Positions 1 to 7,558 of a stretch of DNA of 18,198 nucleotides are shown in pieces. Position 1 is the first letter of the stretch. Each line of letters opens with the position of its first letter. Source of the DNA: Deinococcus aerolatus (lineage in GTDB: Bacteria; Deinococcota; Deinococci; Deinococcales; Deinococcaceae); the NCBI RefSeq assembly GCF_014647055.1, contig NZ_BMOL01000032.1, positions 1-18,198 on the forward strand, read 5' to 3'. The translations under genes were made by a program, and so were the position numbers. The notes below the pieces were generated by a model. The model did not search any database. It worked only from the letters and a program-made list of their open reading frames with translations, and had not been told where the DNA came from.

Positions 1-199
1 TCCCCAGCTCCTACGCGTGGTGGCATGAACGTGGGACGCCTGGTGGTGTCGAGGAACTGGCACTGCAAGCAGTGTCAGGCGACTGGCAGCCGTTCAAGCG
101 TACGTTTGCCAATGGGACGGAACGGCTGTTCTGGCGTGCCGAGTTGATGGGTGGACCATACGGCCCTGGGCGGACCCTACGTCTCATTGTGGTCACGCC
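1..199 (+). pseudogene. Truncated transposase fragment, IS701-like (partial)
   Basis: A reading frame open from base 3 encodes about 66 residues, including SYAWWHERGTPGGVEELAL, WQPFKRTFANGTERLFW and GGPYGPGRTLRLIVVT. It has no start here because it enters from the left edge. The host gene stops making sense at about 199, where the inverted repeat of the IS4 element begins; translation then runs through the repeat to a TGA at 228-230. The residues resemble the C-terminal part of IS701/IS4-superfamily DDE transposases as I recall them, but no catalytic acidic residue is visible in this piece, so the family is tentative. What is secure is that a coding frame was cut by the neighbouring insertion. 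The missing 3' part does not reappear on the other side of the IS4 element. Confidence 0.5.
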
Positions 200-213
200 C
201 TCAGTACCCGACA
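200..213 (+). repeat. IS4 left terminal inverted repeat
   Basis: CTCAGTACCCGACA is the exact reverse complement of 1329-1342. The following bases (GTTTTC versus CTTTCC in the partner) match only partly, so the perfect core is 14 bp. Confidence 0.8.
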
Positions 214-284
214 GTTTTCGGGGGGCTTGAAATCTGTCGTCTAGCACGCGAGAACAGAGCGCGTCTCCCGCTGCTCTGAAATCG

Positions 285-1341
285 TTGACGCTGTGTTTCG
301 TCTCTCACTTCCCGGCCTACCGCAAAAATCAGGTGGAACTGCTCGCTCTGCTCGTCCTGGCGTTGATCGGGGCCAAAGACGTTCGCCACGCATCACTGGC
401 CGAGCGTTGCCCGGGCAACGCTCAGACGGCTTCTGTCATTCGCCAGATTGAGCGATTCTTTCACCAGCATCCGCTGTGTCCTCTGGATGTTGCCCGTCTG
501 GTTCTGGCGCTGCTCCCCGATGGGAAACGGCGGGACTTCACCCTTGACCGCACGAACTGGAAACTGGGGAAGACCGATGTCAACGCGCTGGTGCTGGCAG
601 TGAACTGGCGAGGTGTGGCCGTGCCACTCCTGTTCGAGTTGTTGCCGCACAGCGGAGGGCAGCGAGACGAGGACCCGGCTGGCCGTGATGGACGAGGCGC
701 TGACGCTGCTGGACTGCTGCGACGTTGCCACGATTTATGCAGACCGGGAATTCATCGGCCAGGCGTGGATCCAGGGCTTGGCTGAGCGAGGGATACCGAT
801 CACCGTCCGTCTCCGCGTCGATACCCACATCGAAGACCTGCCAGCGGGCGAGTGGTTGGGTGGCTTGCAACCTGGAAAGCAGGCGATGCTCCTCGAGGGC
901 GTGGAGGTCTATGGACTCCCGATGAATGTGGTGTTGACCCGGACAGATCAGGGGGAACCCCTGATCGTGGCGAGCAACGCCACCGCCGCCAGTCGCATGC
1001 TGAAGGGATACCGCAAGCGCTGGAGAATCGAATGTCTGTTCAGGGCGCTCAAAACGAAGGGCTTCCGGTTGAAAAACACCCACATGACGCGTCCCACTCA
1101 TGTGACGCGGCTGCTTTGTTTGCTCACCCTGGCGTATGTCTGGAGCGTCCTGGTCGGCATCGACCAGGACACGGCGCTGAAAAAACACGGACGGCGGGCC
1201 TGGAGTGTCGTGACTCTAGGTCTACGGGCGCTCGTTCGGGCGTCTTCCCGTCAGATCGGAACCTCAATGGACGAACTGCTCCACCTGATTCAATTCTGGA
1301 CGCCGGACCAGACGACGGCTGTGGAAAGTGTCGGGTACTGA
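285..1341 (+). pseudogene. IS4-family transposase, frameshifted
   Basis: This DDE transposase would cut and join the ends of the surrounding IS. The N-terminal part (285 to about 658) ends LLFELLPHSGG, and the protein continues in the +1 frame from about 657 with SETRTRLAVMDEALTLLD to a TGA at 1339-1341. Together this is about 350 residues, normal for the family. Catalytic features are recognisable on both sides: TLDRTNW (first Asp), YADREF (second Asp), and a perfect YREK signature Y-x2-R-x3-E-x6-K in YRKRWRIECLFRALK. The break sits in gcggagggcagcg; removing one G restores the frame (GGSE), so a one-base insertion is the simplest cause. Programmed frameshifting is not usual in IS4 and no slippery heptamer is present. 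The start is uncertain: TTG at 285 is used here, but the frame is open upstream to 231 without an ATG. Confidence 0.8.
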
Positions 1342-1342
1342 G
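1329..1342 (-). repeat. IS4 right terminal inverted repeat
   Basis: TGTCGGGTACTGAG pairs perfectly with the left repeat at 200-213. The transposase stop codon (1339-1341) lies inside it. Confidence 0.8.
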
Positions 1343-1365
1343 GGCAGCTGGACAAGCTTCGCTAG

Positions 1366-1695
1366 AACATCGAGTCCACGTTTGGCTTACAAAAGTCGCG
1401 GGGCTTCGATTTGGAGCAGACCGGGGTCACACACCCCACTCGGTTGGAACGACTGTTCGGTCTGGTGACCCTGGCGTGGTTGGCTTGCCTGCGGGTGGGC
1501 GTCTGGCGACATGAAGCGAAACCACTCCGGGTGCTGGCCCATGGCCGCAAGGCCATGAGCCTGGTGCGCTACGGCTCGGAAGAACTGCGCCATGTGCTGC
1601 GGTGGGTCCCCGAGAGACTCGGCGAGATGCTACGTGTCTTGATACGCCCTTTTCCCGCACGGGGACAGCCGGAAAAAGAAGTTGTCAGCTACTGA
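1366..1695 (+). pseudogene. C-terminal remnant of a second IS4-type transposase
   Basis: After an in-frame TAG at 1363-1365 the frame reads NIESTFGLQKSRGFDLEQTG, then THPTRLERLFGLVTLAW, and ends PEKEVVSY at a TGA (1693-1695). The block IE-x6-K followed by SRGFDLE matches the region around the catalytic Glu and the Lys of the IS4 YREK motif. So this is only the last 110 residues or so of a transposase, without the two catalytic Asp residues. It is a different copy from the one just upstream, not a duplication: the sequences are related but clearly diverged. The terminal repeat at 1683-1696 (TGTCAGCTACTGAA) matches 11 of 14 bases of the IS4 repeat at 1329-1342. The stop codon falls inside this repeat, as in the neighbour. 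Confidence 0.75.
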
Positions 1696-1696
1696 A
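1683..1696 (-). repeat. Right terminal repeat of the second IS4 remnant
   Basis: TGTCAGCTACTGAA matches 11 of 14 positions of the intact IS4 right repeat. It marks the junction with the IS630 remnant, whose frame ends here. Confidence 0.6.
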
Positions 1697-2302
1697 GCTT
1701 CTCCCAGTTCGCTGGCAAGGTAACCAGGGGCGTGACGCCCCTGGCCGACCAGGTCTGCCTGCGGACAGCTTTCCGAGCAAAGCCCACCTCATCCAAGTAC
1801 ACGAGCGTGGCGCCCTCAGCGACCTTTTTTTTTAACTCCCGGCCCACCTGTTCTTTCCAACTGACGATCCGAAGCTCATTGCGTTCTGCTGCCCGTCCAT
1901 CGGGCATCTGTGGGGTAAAGCCCAATCCCCGCAGGATGTGCCGGACATGATCATGGTGATACTAGACATCGAAATGTCGGCCGATCAGTTCACTCACACG
2001 GCGGGTCGTCCATGTCTCATCTCGAAAGCCATGATGGACAGCACCTTCTCGCACGAGGGTGCGCAACTGCTGTCGTTGTGCTCTTCCGTAAGTCGTGAGG
2101 TTGGACCGCTGGCCACCGTGGCCTGAAGACTGCCGTTGCGTTTCAGCCGGCCTCTCCAGCTGTACACCGTGTGGACCGAGACCCCAAAGTGATCGGCAAC
2201 CGCCTGGTTCTTGTGCGTGCCGCGCGCCACCCATTCAAGCGCCGCGAGGCGGCGCTCTTCGAGTTGAGCCCGGGAGTAACGGGTAAGCTGCCAACCGGAC
2301 AT
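1697..2302 (-). pseudogene. IS630-family transposase, truncated with a frameshift and a stop
   Basis: Read leftward from ATG at 2302, the N-terminus MSGWQLTRYSRAQLEERRLAA continues into an HTH region containing THKNQAVADHFGVSVHTVYSW, typical of IS630/Tc1-like transposases. At about 2105 the frame changes: the protein leaves TVASGP and continues SNLTTYGRAQRQQLRTLV in another frame. An in-frame TAG at 1962-1964 then interrupts HFDV/YHHDHVRHILRGLGF. The DDE_3-type catalytic part follows (VYLDEVGFARKAVRRQTW, SARGVTPLV) and breaks off at PANWEKL, where the terminal repeat of the IS4 remnant begins. The last stretch, with the third catalytic acidic residue, is missing. Some IS630 elements use a -1 frameshift, but the added stop and the truncation show this copy is dead. 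Confidence 0.85.
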
Positions 2303-2359
2303 TGCCGCAGACTATCAATGCATAGCTGAAACGCGATCAATAATGTGATTTCATTCCTT

Positions 2360-3829
2360 ATGCCAACAGCTCAGCGCACCATTGCACCGCCCCTCCTCCA
2401 TGCCCTGCTGATATTCCAGACCCTGCTTGTGGCTGCGCTGCTCACACCGCTGCTGATCGGCTCACTGGGGAGCGTCAGCGGCGCCCTGGGGTTGGAGAAC
2501 GTGAGTTCCCTGGCCCTAGGCGTCACGGTGCTGGGGCTGGGGGCAGTGGCATTGATCACCCGCACCCTCTGGGACGCCCGAATGCTGCTGTCTATCTCGC
2601 TGGTGCTGTTCAACGCAGGCGCACTGATCGCTCACGTATTCACGCCAAACGACCCGCTGGTGGTCCTCTATTTTTCAGATGGAAACTTGGCCGCAGCAGG
2701 CTATCTGGTCTCCGTCTGTCTGGCCGCGTGGGTGTTGGCAACAGTGCTAACGGCACTGCTGGTGCGCCCCCGTGCCACGACGGCTGCAGACATTCAGGTA
2801 AGCAAGTTGCGGCTGGTGGGCCTGCTATTCCTGACGCTGGGGACGGTGCCCGCCGTCCTGGAACTGATCAGCGCCTTGCGTGTGGTGGCCGATGGGGGGT
2901 ATCTCTCGCTGTACTCCCGGGAAGTCAACGTGGGGGCGAGTGGCTGGCGGGCGGTAGCTGGGGCGTTTTTTGTGCCGGGGCTGCTGTTTCTGTTAGGCAG
3001 CGGCACCCTGATGCGGCGCGGGGTGATGGTGGTGGTGATGGTAATGCTGGCCTTTGTCGCCACCAAACTGGCGCTGGGCAGCCGCAGTCCGGCCATCATG
3101 CCGCTGATCGCGCTATGGTTCGTCGTCCACTACCGTATCTGGCCCATCCCGGCCCGTTTGGCGGTAGGTGTCGGGGCGGTGCTGTTCCTGGTTGTGCTAC
3201 CAGTGATCGCCGTGCTGCGAGACGAGGGCGGGGTAGTCCGGCTCACGCCCGCCGTCCTGGCCCAGACATTCGCCAATTTCGCCAACCCGGCCCTCGCCAC
3301 CCTCAACGAAACCGGAGCCTCGATTATGCCCACGGCCTACGCGCTGAACTACATTCCCGGCGCGAGGGATTTCGGGAACGGGGCAAGTTACGTCAACTCG
3401 CTGTGGACCATCTTGCCCAGCACGGGAGGGCTAAATCCGGCGGTGGCTGGGGACAACGTGTATGCGAACTGGCTGACCCGAACGGTTGATCCGAGTCTCG
3501 CCAGCATCGGCGGTGGCTTTGGTTTCAGTCCCATCGCGGAGACATACGCCAATTTTGGCGTGGTGGGCGGCGTGACGGGGTTTTTCGCAATCGCGTTAGC
3601 CATGCAGGTGCTGCTGACGTGGTTCTCGAATTATCGCAATGCTGCACACATTGTCTTTTCGGGCGTCATCCTGAGCATCCTGCTGCTGTGGGCACGCGGG
3701 GAGACGGTGAGTTTCGTCAGGCCGCTTGTCTGGTTCGTGCTGGTGCCCGCGGTCTATCTCGTGGTTCAGGCTTACAGGCGCCCACAAAGAAACGCTGAGC
3801 TGCGAGAGGAGACCCCTGCCGCCGGTTGA
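2360..3829 (+). CDS. Wzy-like O-antigen/exopolysaccharide polymerase (polytopic membrane protein)
   Basis: This 489-residue protein is almost entirely hydrophobic, with roughly 10-12 predicted membrane spans. The clearest are near residues 12-35, 45-65, 73-93, 108-135 and 150-170, a cluster from about 195 to 285, and two or three at the C-terminus. Between the cluster and the C-terminal spans lies a large polar loop (about 285-395) containing TLNETGASIMPTAYALNYIPG. A KLALGSRSPAIMPL stretch in the middle, the motif GGGFGFSPIAETYANFG, and an Arg-containing end (ETVSFVRPLVW) fit oligosaccharide repeat-unit polymerases (Wzy), which join lipid-linked repeat units on the outer face of the membrane. 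Sequence identity in this family is low, so the substrate is unknown. ATG 2360 is chosen; GTG 2345 in frame would add five residues; no ribosome site is clear. It begins just after an IS630 remnant and is followed closely by a secreted carbohydrate-binding-like protein. Confidence 0.65.
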   Translation: MPTAQRTIAPPLLHALLIFQTLLVAALLTPLLIGSLGSVSGALGLENVSSLALGVTVLGLGAVALITRTLWDARMLLSISLVLFNAGALIAHVFTPNDPLVVLYFSDGNLAAAGYLVSVCLAAWVLATVLTALLVRPRATTAADIQVSKLRLVGLLFLTLGTVPAVLELISALRVVADGGYLSLYSREVNVGASGWRAVAGAFFVPGLLFLLGSGTLMRRGVMVVVMVMLAFVATKLALGSRSPAIMPLIALWFVVHYRIWPIPARLAVGVGAVLFLVVLPVIAVLRDEGGVVRLTPAVLAQTFANFANPALATLNETGASIMPTAYALNYIPGARDFGNGASYVNSLWTILPSTGGLNPAVAGDNVYANWLTRTVDPSLASIGGGFGFSPIAETYANFGVVGGVTGFFAIALAMQVLLTWFSNYRNAAHIVFSGVILSILLLWARGETVSFVRPLVWFVLVPAVYLVVQAYRRPQRNAELREETPAAG

Positions 3830-3848
3830 TTCCCAAAGAACCACCGCC

Positions 3849-4682
3849 TTGCCCACCATAAAACCACTCTGGCGTGGAGTCGCGTTGACTGCTGCCCCAT
3901 TTTCGGTGGCCGCAGGACTGGCGCTTATCATCTCCCTCAGCAGCGGCCCACAACCATTAGCGTTGGCTGTCACAGAGACATGTGTGCCTGCCCAGTTCGC
4001 GCCAGTCTCTGGGGGCGAAGAGGCCCTCGTACCGGAGGGCAACGGCTGGCACTTCCGCAGTGAGTCGTGGCTGGGGGGCACGGTCTGTTCACCTGGAACG
4101 CTCAAGGTCATTGGCAGAGGCAAGTTGGGAGGACCGGACCTCCCACAATTAACCGTGGCGCAGGGCGACGGAATCGTGAAGACCCTGAGCCTTGGCGCAG
4201 AGCAGGAGACCACTGATGTTCAGATCCCACACGCTGGGCAGATCTATCTGGGCTATCTGAACGATTTCTACCGTTCAGACGCGCGGATCGCTACCCTCTA
4301 CAGCCTCAGCCTAGTTGGCGCGTCCTGCGGCGGACTCACGCCTGCACCGCCTTCTGTGCCTTCTCTCACCTGGACGCCTGAAACAGAAGCCACCGAACTT
4401 CTCGGATCGCCGCCACTGGTTATAGTTCCTTGTGGCAGTGGAACTTTTTCAATGCAGGTGGTGGGACGGCAGGGCGGTGGGGTGTTTCCAGCACTGGAGA
4501 TCATGCAGGCGGGCCGGACGCTCCTCCAGATGGAGGCCGGAGCCAGGGTTTCCAATGTTCGGCTGACTGTCGGCCCGGAACCACTGACCGTCGTGGTCAC
4601 GAACCCTTACTTCGAGACCCTGGCTAACCGTGACCTGCATTTGGCCCGGCTAATCTTTATACCCAGCAAATCTCAATTCTAA
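3849..4682 (+). CDS. Exported protein with two tandem CBM60/36-like repeats
   Basis: From TTG 3849 the protein has 277 residues. The first 40 form a signal peptide or membrane anchor: K5 and R9, then a hydrophobic stretch from about 11 to 32. The rest is an internal duplication. Cysteines at 45 and 80 recur at 160 and 195, an exact 115-residue period. Both copies contain C-x2-GT, a VxGRxxGG stretch followed by P-x-L, and near their ends NDFYRSDARIATLYSLSLVG and NPYFETLANRDLHLARLIFIP. This pattern (GR-GG, ND or NP, D/NRxL, alternating hydrophobics) resembles the Ca-dependent xylan-binding modules CBM36/CBM60 from memory. No catalytic domain is visible. The start is uncertain: no ATG precedes the fold and the TTG is only 19 nt after the polymerase stop. 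The tight spacing suggests one operon with the polymerase, so a role in binding the polymer is plausible but unproven. Confidence 0.6.
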   Translation: MPTIKPLWRGVALTAAPFSVAAGLALIISLSSGPQPLALAVTETCVPAQFAPVSGGEEALVPEGNGWHFRSESWLGGTVCSPGTLKVIGRGKLGGPDLPQLTVAQGDGIVKTLSLGAEQETTDVQIPHAGQIYLGYLNDFYRSDARIATLYSLSLVGASCGGLTPAPPSVPSLTWTPETEATELLGSPPLVIVPCGSGTFSMQVVGRQGGGVFPALEIMQAGRTLLQMEAGARVSNVRLTVGPEPLTVVVTNPYFETLANRDLHLARLIFIPSKSQF

Positions 4683-4735
4683 TTCGGCCCAGTACCCGCC
4701 ACCTGGCAGTGCTTCAGAAATCCCGACAGAAAATG

Positions 4736-4759
4736 GCCCACCCACCAGGAGGGTGGGGC
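4736..4759. other. Hairpin just upstream of IS3 orfA
   Basis: GCCCACCC and GGGTGGGGC can pair with one bulge around the loop accagga. It lies 16 nt before the orfA start, with a GGAGGG ribosome site at 4765-4770 in between. It may belong to the left end of the IS3 element, where such structures limit outside transcription or translation, but I could not define the terminal inverted repeat. Confidence 0.35.
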
Positions 4760-4775
4760 ACACTGGAGGGAACGT

Positions 4776-5063
4776 ATGGGAAAGCAACGGAAAACGTGGG
4801 CACCCGAGCTCAAAGAGCAGATCGTGCTGGCCGTCCTGCGCGGTGAGCAGTCGGTGGCGGAACTGGCCCGTCAGCATGGCGCCGCCGAAAGTCTGATCCA
4901 CAAGTGGCGGACGCAGTTCCCGGAGGCGGGCCGTGCCCGCCTCGTCGGTGACCATGTCGATCACGGCGTCAAAGCCCTCGAGCAGGAAAACGAGCGGCTG
5001 AAAAGTCTGCTGGGTGAGAAAGAGTTGTCCCTCTATATTGCAAAAAAAGCTTGGGGTCTTTGA
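4776..5063 (+). CDS. IS3-family transposase OrfA
   Basis: OrfA is 95 residues, of normal length. It begins MGKQRKTWAPELKEQIVLAV and has an HTH_Tnp_1-type region with SVAELARQHGAAESLIHKWR, then a leucine-zipper-like segment (VKALEQENERLKSLLGEKEL) that mediates OrfA/OrfAB dimerisation in this family. A good ribosome site GGAGGG lies 5 nt before the ATG. A run of seven A at 5042-5048, read as A AAA AAA G, precedes the end of the gene, and a -1 slip there leads into the OrfB frame. OrfA itself looks intact. On its own it would act only as a DNA-binding regulator of transposition, because the catalytic partner downstream is broken. Confidence 0.85.
   Translation: MGKQRKTWAPELKEQIVLAVLRGEQSVAELARQHGAAESLIHKWRTQFPEAGRARLVGDHVDHGVKALEQENERLKSLLGEKELSLYIAKKAWGL
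5042..5048 (+). promoter_or_regulatory. Slippery A7 heptamer for -1 frameshifting
   Basis: Seven A residues are read as A AAA AAA in the orfA frame and are followed by G. Slipping back one base continues as AGC TTG GGG TCT, which is the OrfB frame (mod-3 frames 0 and 2). This is the standard IS3 arrangement for making the OrfAB fusion transposase. Confidence 0.8.
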
Positions 5064-5725
5064 GCGTTCCGCAGGCCCCCCTGCTGTATGCCGAGGTGCT
5101 CCAAGACCAACCCCATGTCAGCCTGTCCAGCTTTGCCAGGGACATCGACCTGCCGTACTGGAAGCTCCGTGACGCCCGGCGTCACGGAGAGCAAGAAAAA
5201 GCGCGTCAAGCGCGACAGACAGCACATCGTGATCAGGTCCGTGACGTCGCGGTGGCAAATCCAACCTACGGATATCGGCGTATTCAGCGTCAACTGGCGG
5301 GGCAGTACGGCCAGGCTGCGCCTGGCCGCCATGAGGTCAGACAGTTACTCCGGGAACTGGACTTGATTCCGGCCCAGCCGAGGAAAACACGGCGCCCGTC
5401 TGTGCACATCCTGACGCCTCTCCTGTGGCCCGAGGGGCGCCGGGTTCAGATTGACGCCACCCGGTTCAGTCTCGCGGATGGTGTGGCCTGGGTGTATGTC
5501 GTGCTGGACGTTCAAAGTCGTGCCGTCCTGCATCTGGAAGTGGTTCGCAATCTCACGGCCTGCAGCGCGGTGACCGCGCTGCAGGCCGGACTTCAGCTGC
5601 TCCATCGCCACGGGCATCAGGAAGAGGTGGTGGTGATGTCGGATGCAGGGTCAGATTTCACGTCGCAGGCGTTCCGGCAGGCCTGTGAGGAGGTGGGCTG
5701 CTGGATCAGGGCGAAGGTGTCGCAG
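5051..5725 (+). pseudogene. IS3-family OrfB, 5' part only
   Basis: The frame entered by -1 slippage encodes an HTH_21-like region with NPTYGYRRIQRQLAG. The integrase core follows with the first Asp in VQIDATRF and the second in VVMSDAGSDFTSQAF, and the frame breaks off at about residue 225 after CWIRAKVSQ. The third catalytic residue (Glu) and the C-terminus expected next are missing. After about 5725 this frame runs into unrelated residues and stops at 5858-5860. The sequence instead continues, in another frame, as part of a different OrfB. It is therefore a catalytically dead fragment. Confidence 0.8.
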
Positions 5726-6273
5726 CGCGCCAGAAAGTGCGCCGGAGGCTCGCCGTGGGTGAGCGTCAGCAGAAACCACAGGTTTCTGCGGCAAATCAGC
5801 GCTGGAGTCTGGACTTCGTCGCAGACCAGCTGGCCTCAGGCCAGCGATTTCGGGTGCTGAATGTGGTGGATGATTTCACTCGCGAGTGTCTGGTGATGCA
5901 TGTCAGGGTCTCCATCACGGGTTACGACGTCGTCCGCGAGATGATAGCGGTAGTCCGGTTTCGAGGTCCGCCACTCGCGATCATCACTGATAATGGGCCG
6001 GAATTTGCAGGCAAGGCCTTGAACCTTTGGACGCACGAAACAGGGACCAGTCACCTATTCATCCGTCCGGGAAAACCCGTCGAGAACGCGTATATCGAGA
6101 GCTTCAACGGGCGATTGAGGGATGAGTGCTTGAATCTACACTGGTTCCAGAGCCTGGAGCAGGCCCGCGTCATCCTGTCGGCCTGGAGAGTCGATTACAA
6201 CCAGGTTCGTCCGCACACCTCACTTGGTGGCCAGACACCTGACGAATTTGCCCGCCTGCAACAGGCGGGCTGA
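5726..6273 (+). pseudogene. Second IS3-family OrfB (IS407/IS2-like), C-terminal part
   Basis: This frame begins around RQKVRRRLAVGERQQKP and contains a complete rve catalytic core: WSLDFVAD (first Asp), ITDNGPEFAGKA (second Asp) and YIESFNGRLRDECLN (Glu). It ends with the usual WRVDYNQVRPHTSLGG and TPDEFARLQQ and stops with TGA at 6271-6273. The sequence is clearly of a different IS3 subgroup from the orfB just upstream: its spacing and motifs are IS407/IS2-like. It lacks its own orfA, its own start and the N-terminal HTH part, so it could be made only by chance initiation. GTG 5737 is the first possible internal start. Confidence 0.8.
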
Positions 6274-6293
6274 AGTAAGCTGAAAGTTGCAAA

Positions 6294-7266
6294 TTGGCTG
6301 GCACCGCAATTGGGGCACCCTCAGCTAATACTATTCAAAGCTACCGGGACACGTCGCGGCGCTACATCACGCTGCACCTGGGGCGCGTCAAGCTGGAAAA
6401 ATTGGGCCCACTGGATGTGGAACAAATGTTGTTCGAGATGCGCAAGCAGGGAAAGAGCGCTTCCATCTCTGCCTACGCCCTGCGCGTACTGAAAATGGCC
6501 CTGCAACAGGGGGTCCGCTGGCAGATGCTGCCCCGCAATGTCGCCGACGCAGTGCGCCCCCCGAAGGTAGAACGTAAGGAAATGCAGGTCTGGACGGCGG
6601 AGCAAGTGGCGTCATTCCTGGACGAGACCCAGAGCCACCGGCTGCACGCCGCGTTTTACCTGGCACTGATGACGGGCATGCGCCGGGGAGAAGTCATGGG
6701 CTTGAAGTGGGTAGACGTGGACTTCGAGCGTTCACGCCTGACCGTCAGGCACAACTTGGTGGAGGTACAGGGCAATGGCATTCCTGGAAAAATCCTTGCA
6801 GGAAAGCCGACGATCACTTCCAGCACGGTGGAACTCACCACACCCAAGAGCAAGGCGTCCAGGCGGACTATATATTCTCTCTCCCGGCACGATGTCCAAA
6901 TTGAGAGAACACCAAGCGCGCCAGAACGCAGAACGACAGGCCTCTGGATCAGCCTGGGTGGATCTGGGAATGGTCTTTGCCACGCCCCTCGGCGACTACG
7001 CACGCCCAAGTGTCTTCTCCAACTGGCATGACAAGCTCGTCAAGCAGGCGGGTGTTCCCCGCATCCGTCTCCACGACATGCGGCACACGGCAGCGTCGCT
7101 GATGATCCTGCGGGGCATCCCGCCCAAAACTGTCAGCGAGTGCCTGGGCCATGCCGATGTGGCCTTCACGCTGCGGACCTACACCCACCTGTATGACGAT
7201 CAGCGCGAGGAAGCGGCGTTCGATCTGAGCGATCTTTTTCAGCAGGCAACGGGTCTCCCCAACTGA
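6294..7266 (+). pseudogene. Phage-type tyrosine integrase, truncated and frameshifted
   Basis: Tyrosine recombinases of this type insert or excise islands and prophages at attachment sites. The core-binding region (NTIQSYRDTSRRYITLHLG onward) is followed by a catalytic domain with GMRRGEVMGLKW (Arg), TPKSKASRR (Lys), LHDMRHTAASL (His, Arg), LGHADV (His) and the Tyr in RTYTHLYDD. The frame changes by +1 near 6880 in a tatattctctctccc stretch (RRTIYSL then SPGTMSKLREHQ), which a one-base gain or loss of one TC would explain. The N-terminal arm-binding part is absent because the chimeric IS3 element ends about 20 bases upstream; no native start remains. The 3' end points at the 3' end of tRNA-Thr about 100 nt away, the usual place of an integrase next to its att site. 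Confidence 0.85.
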
Positions 7267-7341
7267 GGCCACTTTTTCCAGTAGTGACACGATAGTGACG
7301 ATCTGGCCGTCTTGACAATTTCAGTGAAAATGGGAAAAGTG

Positions 7342-7369
7342 AAAACCCCGCGCTAGGCGGGGTTTTTTT

Positions 7370-7370
<1 letters not shown>
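7342..7370. terminator. Strong bidirectional intrinsic terminator
   Basis: A perfect 10-bp stem, aaaaccccgc (7342-7351) and gcggggtttt (7357-7366), with a 5-base loop gctag. It is followed by a run of eight T on the plus strand, so it can end transcription from the integrase side. In the minus direction it lies immediately after the tRNA-Thr CCA end and is followed by a shorter T run, so it can also end the tRNA transcript. Confidence 0.85.
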
Positions 7371-7444
<74 letters not shown>

Positions 7445-7480
7445 CGACTTGCTGCCGTCTCCTGACGCAAAGGCTCAGCG

Positions 7481-7509
7481 AGTATATGGACGCCGCCCCG
7501 AGGTGTCAA
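7481..7509 (-). promoter_or_regulatory. Sigma-70-type promoter of tRNA-Thr
   Basis: On the minus strand TTGACA (7509-7504) is followed after 17 nt by TATACT (7486-7481). The predicted start is about 30 nt before the tRNA 5' end, leaving a short leader for RNase P removal. This is the best consensus promoter in the window. Confidence 0.8.
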
Positions 7510-7545
7510 GGCAAAAGGGCCGCGCCCCGCCGCCATCATCCCGCC

Positions 7546-7551
7546 TATGCT
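7546..7551 (+). promoter_or_regulatory. -10 box for a leaderless bshB1 transcript
   Basis: TATGCT ends 7 nt before ATG 7559 and there is no ribosome site. Another in-frame ATG at 7547 lies within the -10 box itself, so translation is predicted to begin at 7559 on a leaderless mRNA. Confidence 0.55.
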
Positions 7552-7558
7552 GTCCGGC

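Larger units (their letters stand above)
200..1342 (+). mobile_element. IS4-family insertion sequence, both ends present
   Basis: The element is bounded by 14-bp perfect inverted repeats, CTCAGTACCCGACA at 200-213 and its reverse complement at 1329-1342. It carries a single transposase gene whose stop codon lies inside the right repeat. Length is about 1.14 kb, fitting a one-gene IS4-family element. No target-site duplication is visible: the flanks (ending ggtcacgcc on the left, starting ggcagctgg on the right) do not match. Directly to the right lies the tail of a second IS4-type element with a related terminal repeat. The absence of a duplication is therefore best explained by recombination or deletion between two copies rather than by a simple insertion (inference). 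The element is probably immobile alone because its transposase is frameshifted. Confidence 0.8.
4776..6273 (+). mobile_element. Chimeric, inactive IS3-family element
   Basis: An IS3-type orfA with a frameshift signal and the first two thirds of its orfB (to about 5725) are joined to the C-terminal part of a different IS3-type orfB (about 5726-6273). The outer ends could not be fixed because matching terminal repeats are not visible, so the limits given are those of the coding parts. A deletion between two neighbouring IS3 elements, or one inserting in the other followed by loss, would give this structure (inference). Confidence 0.7.

Noticed and set aside
640..670. Programmed frameshift in the IS4 transposase
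   Set aside because: There is no slippery heptamer, and the family normally has one continuous gene. Removing one G restores the frame, so a mutation is simpler.
2090..2120. Programmed frameshift in the IS630 transposase
   Set aside because: Some IS630 elements do this, but no clear slippery sequence is present, and the same gene also has an internal stop and a truncated end.
7312..7340. TTGACA at 7312 as a promoter toward the tRNA region
   Set aside because: There is no acceptable -10 box 16-18 nt downstream, and the strong terminator at 7342-7370 would stop it at once.
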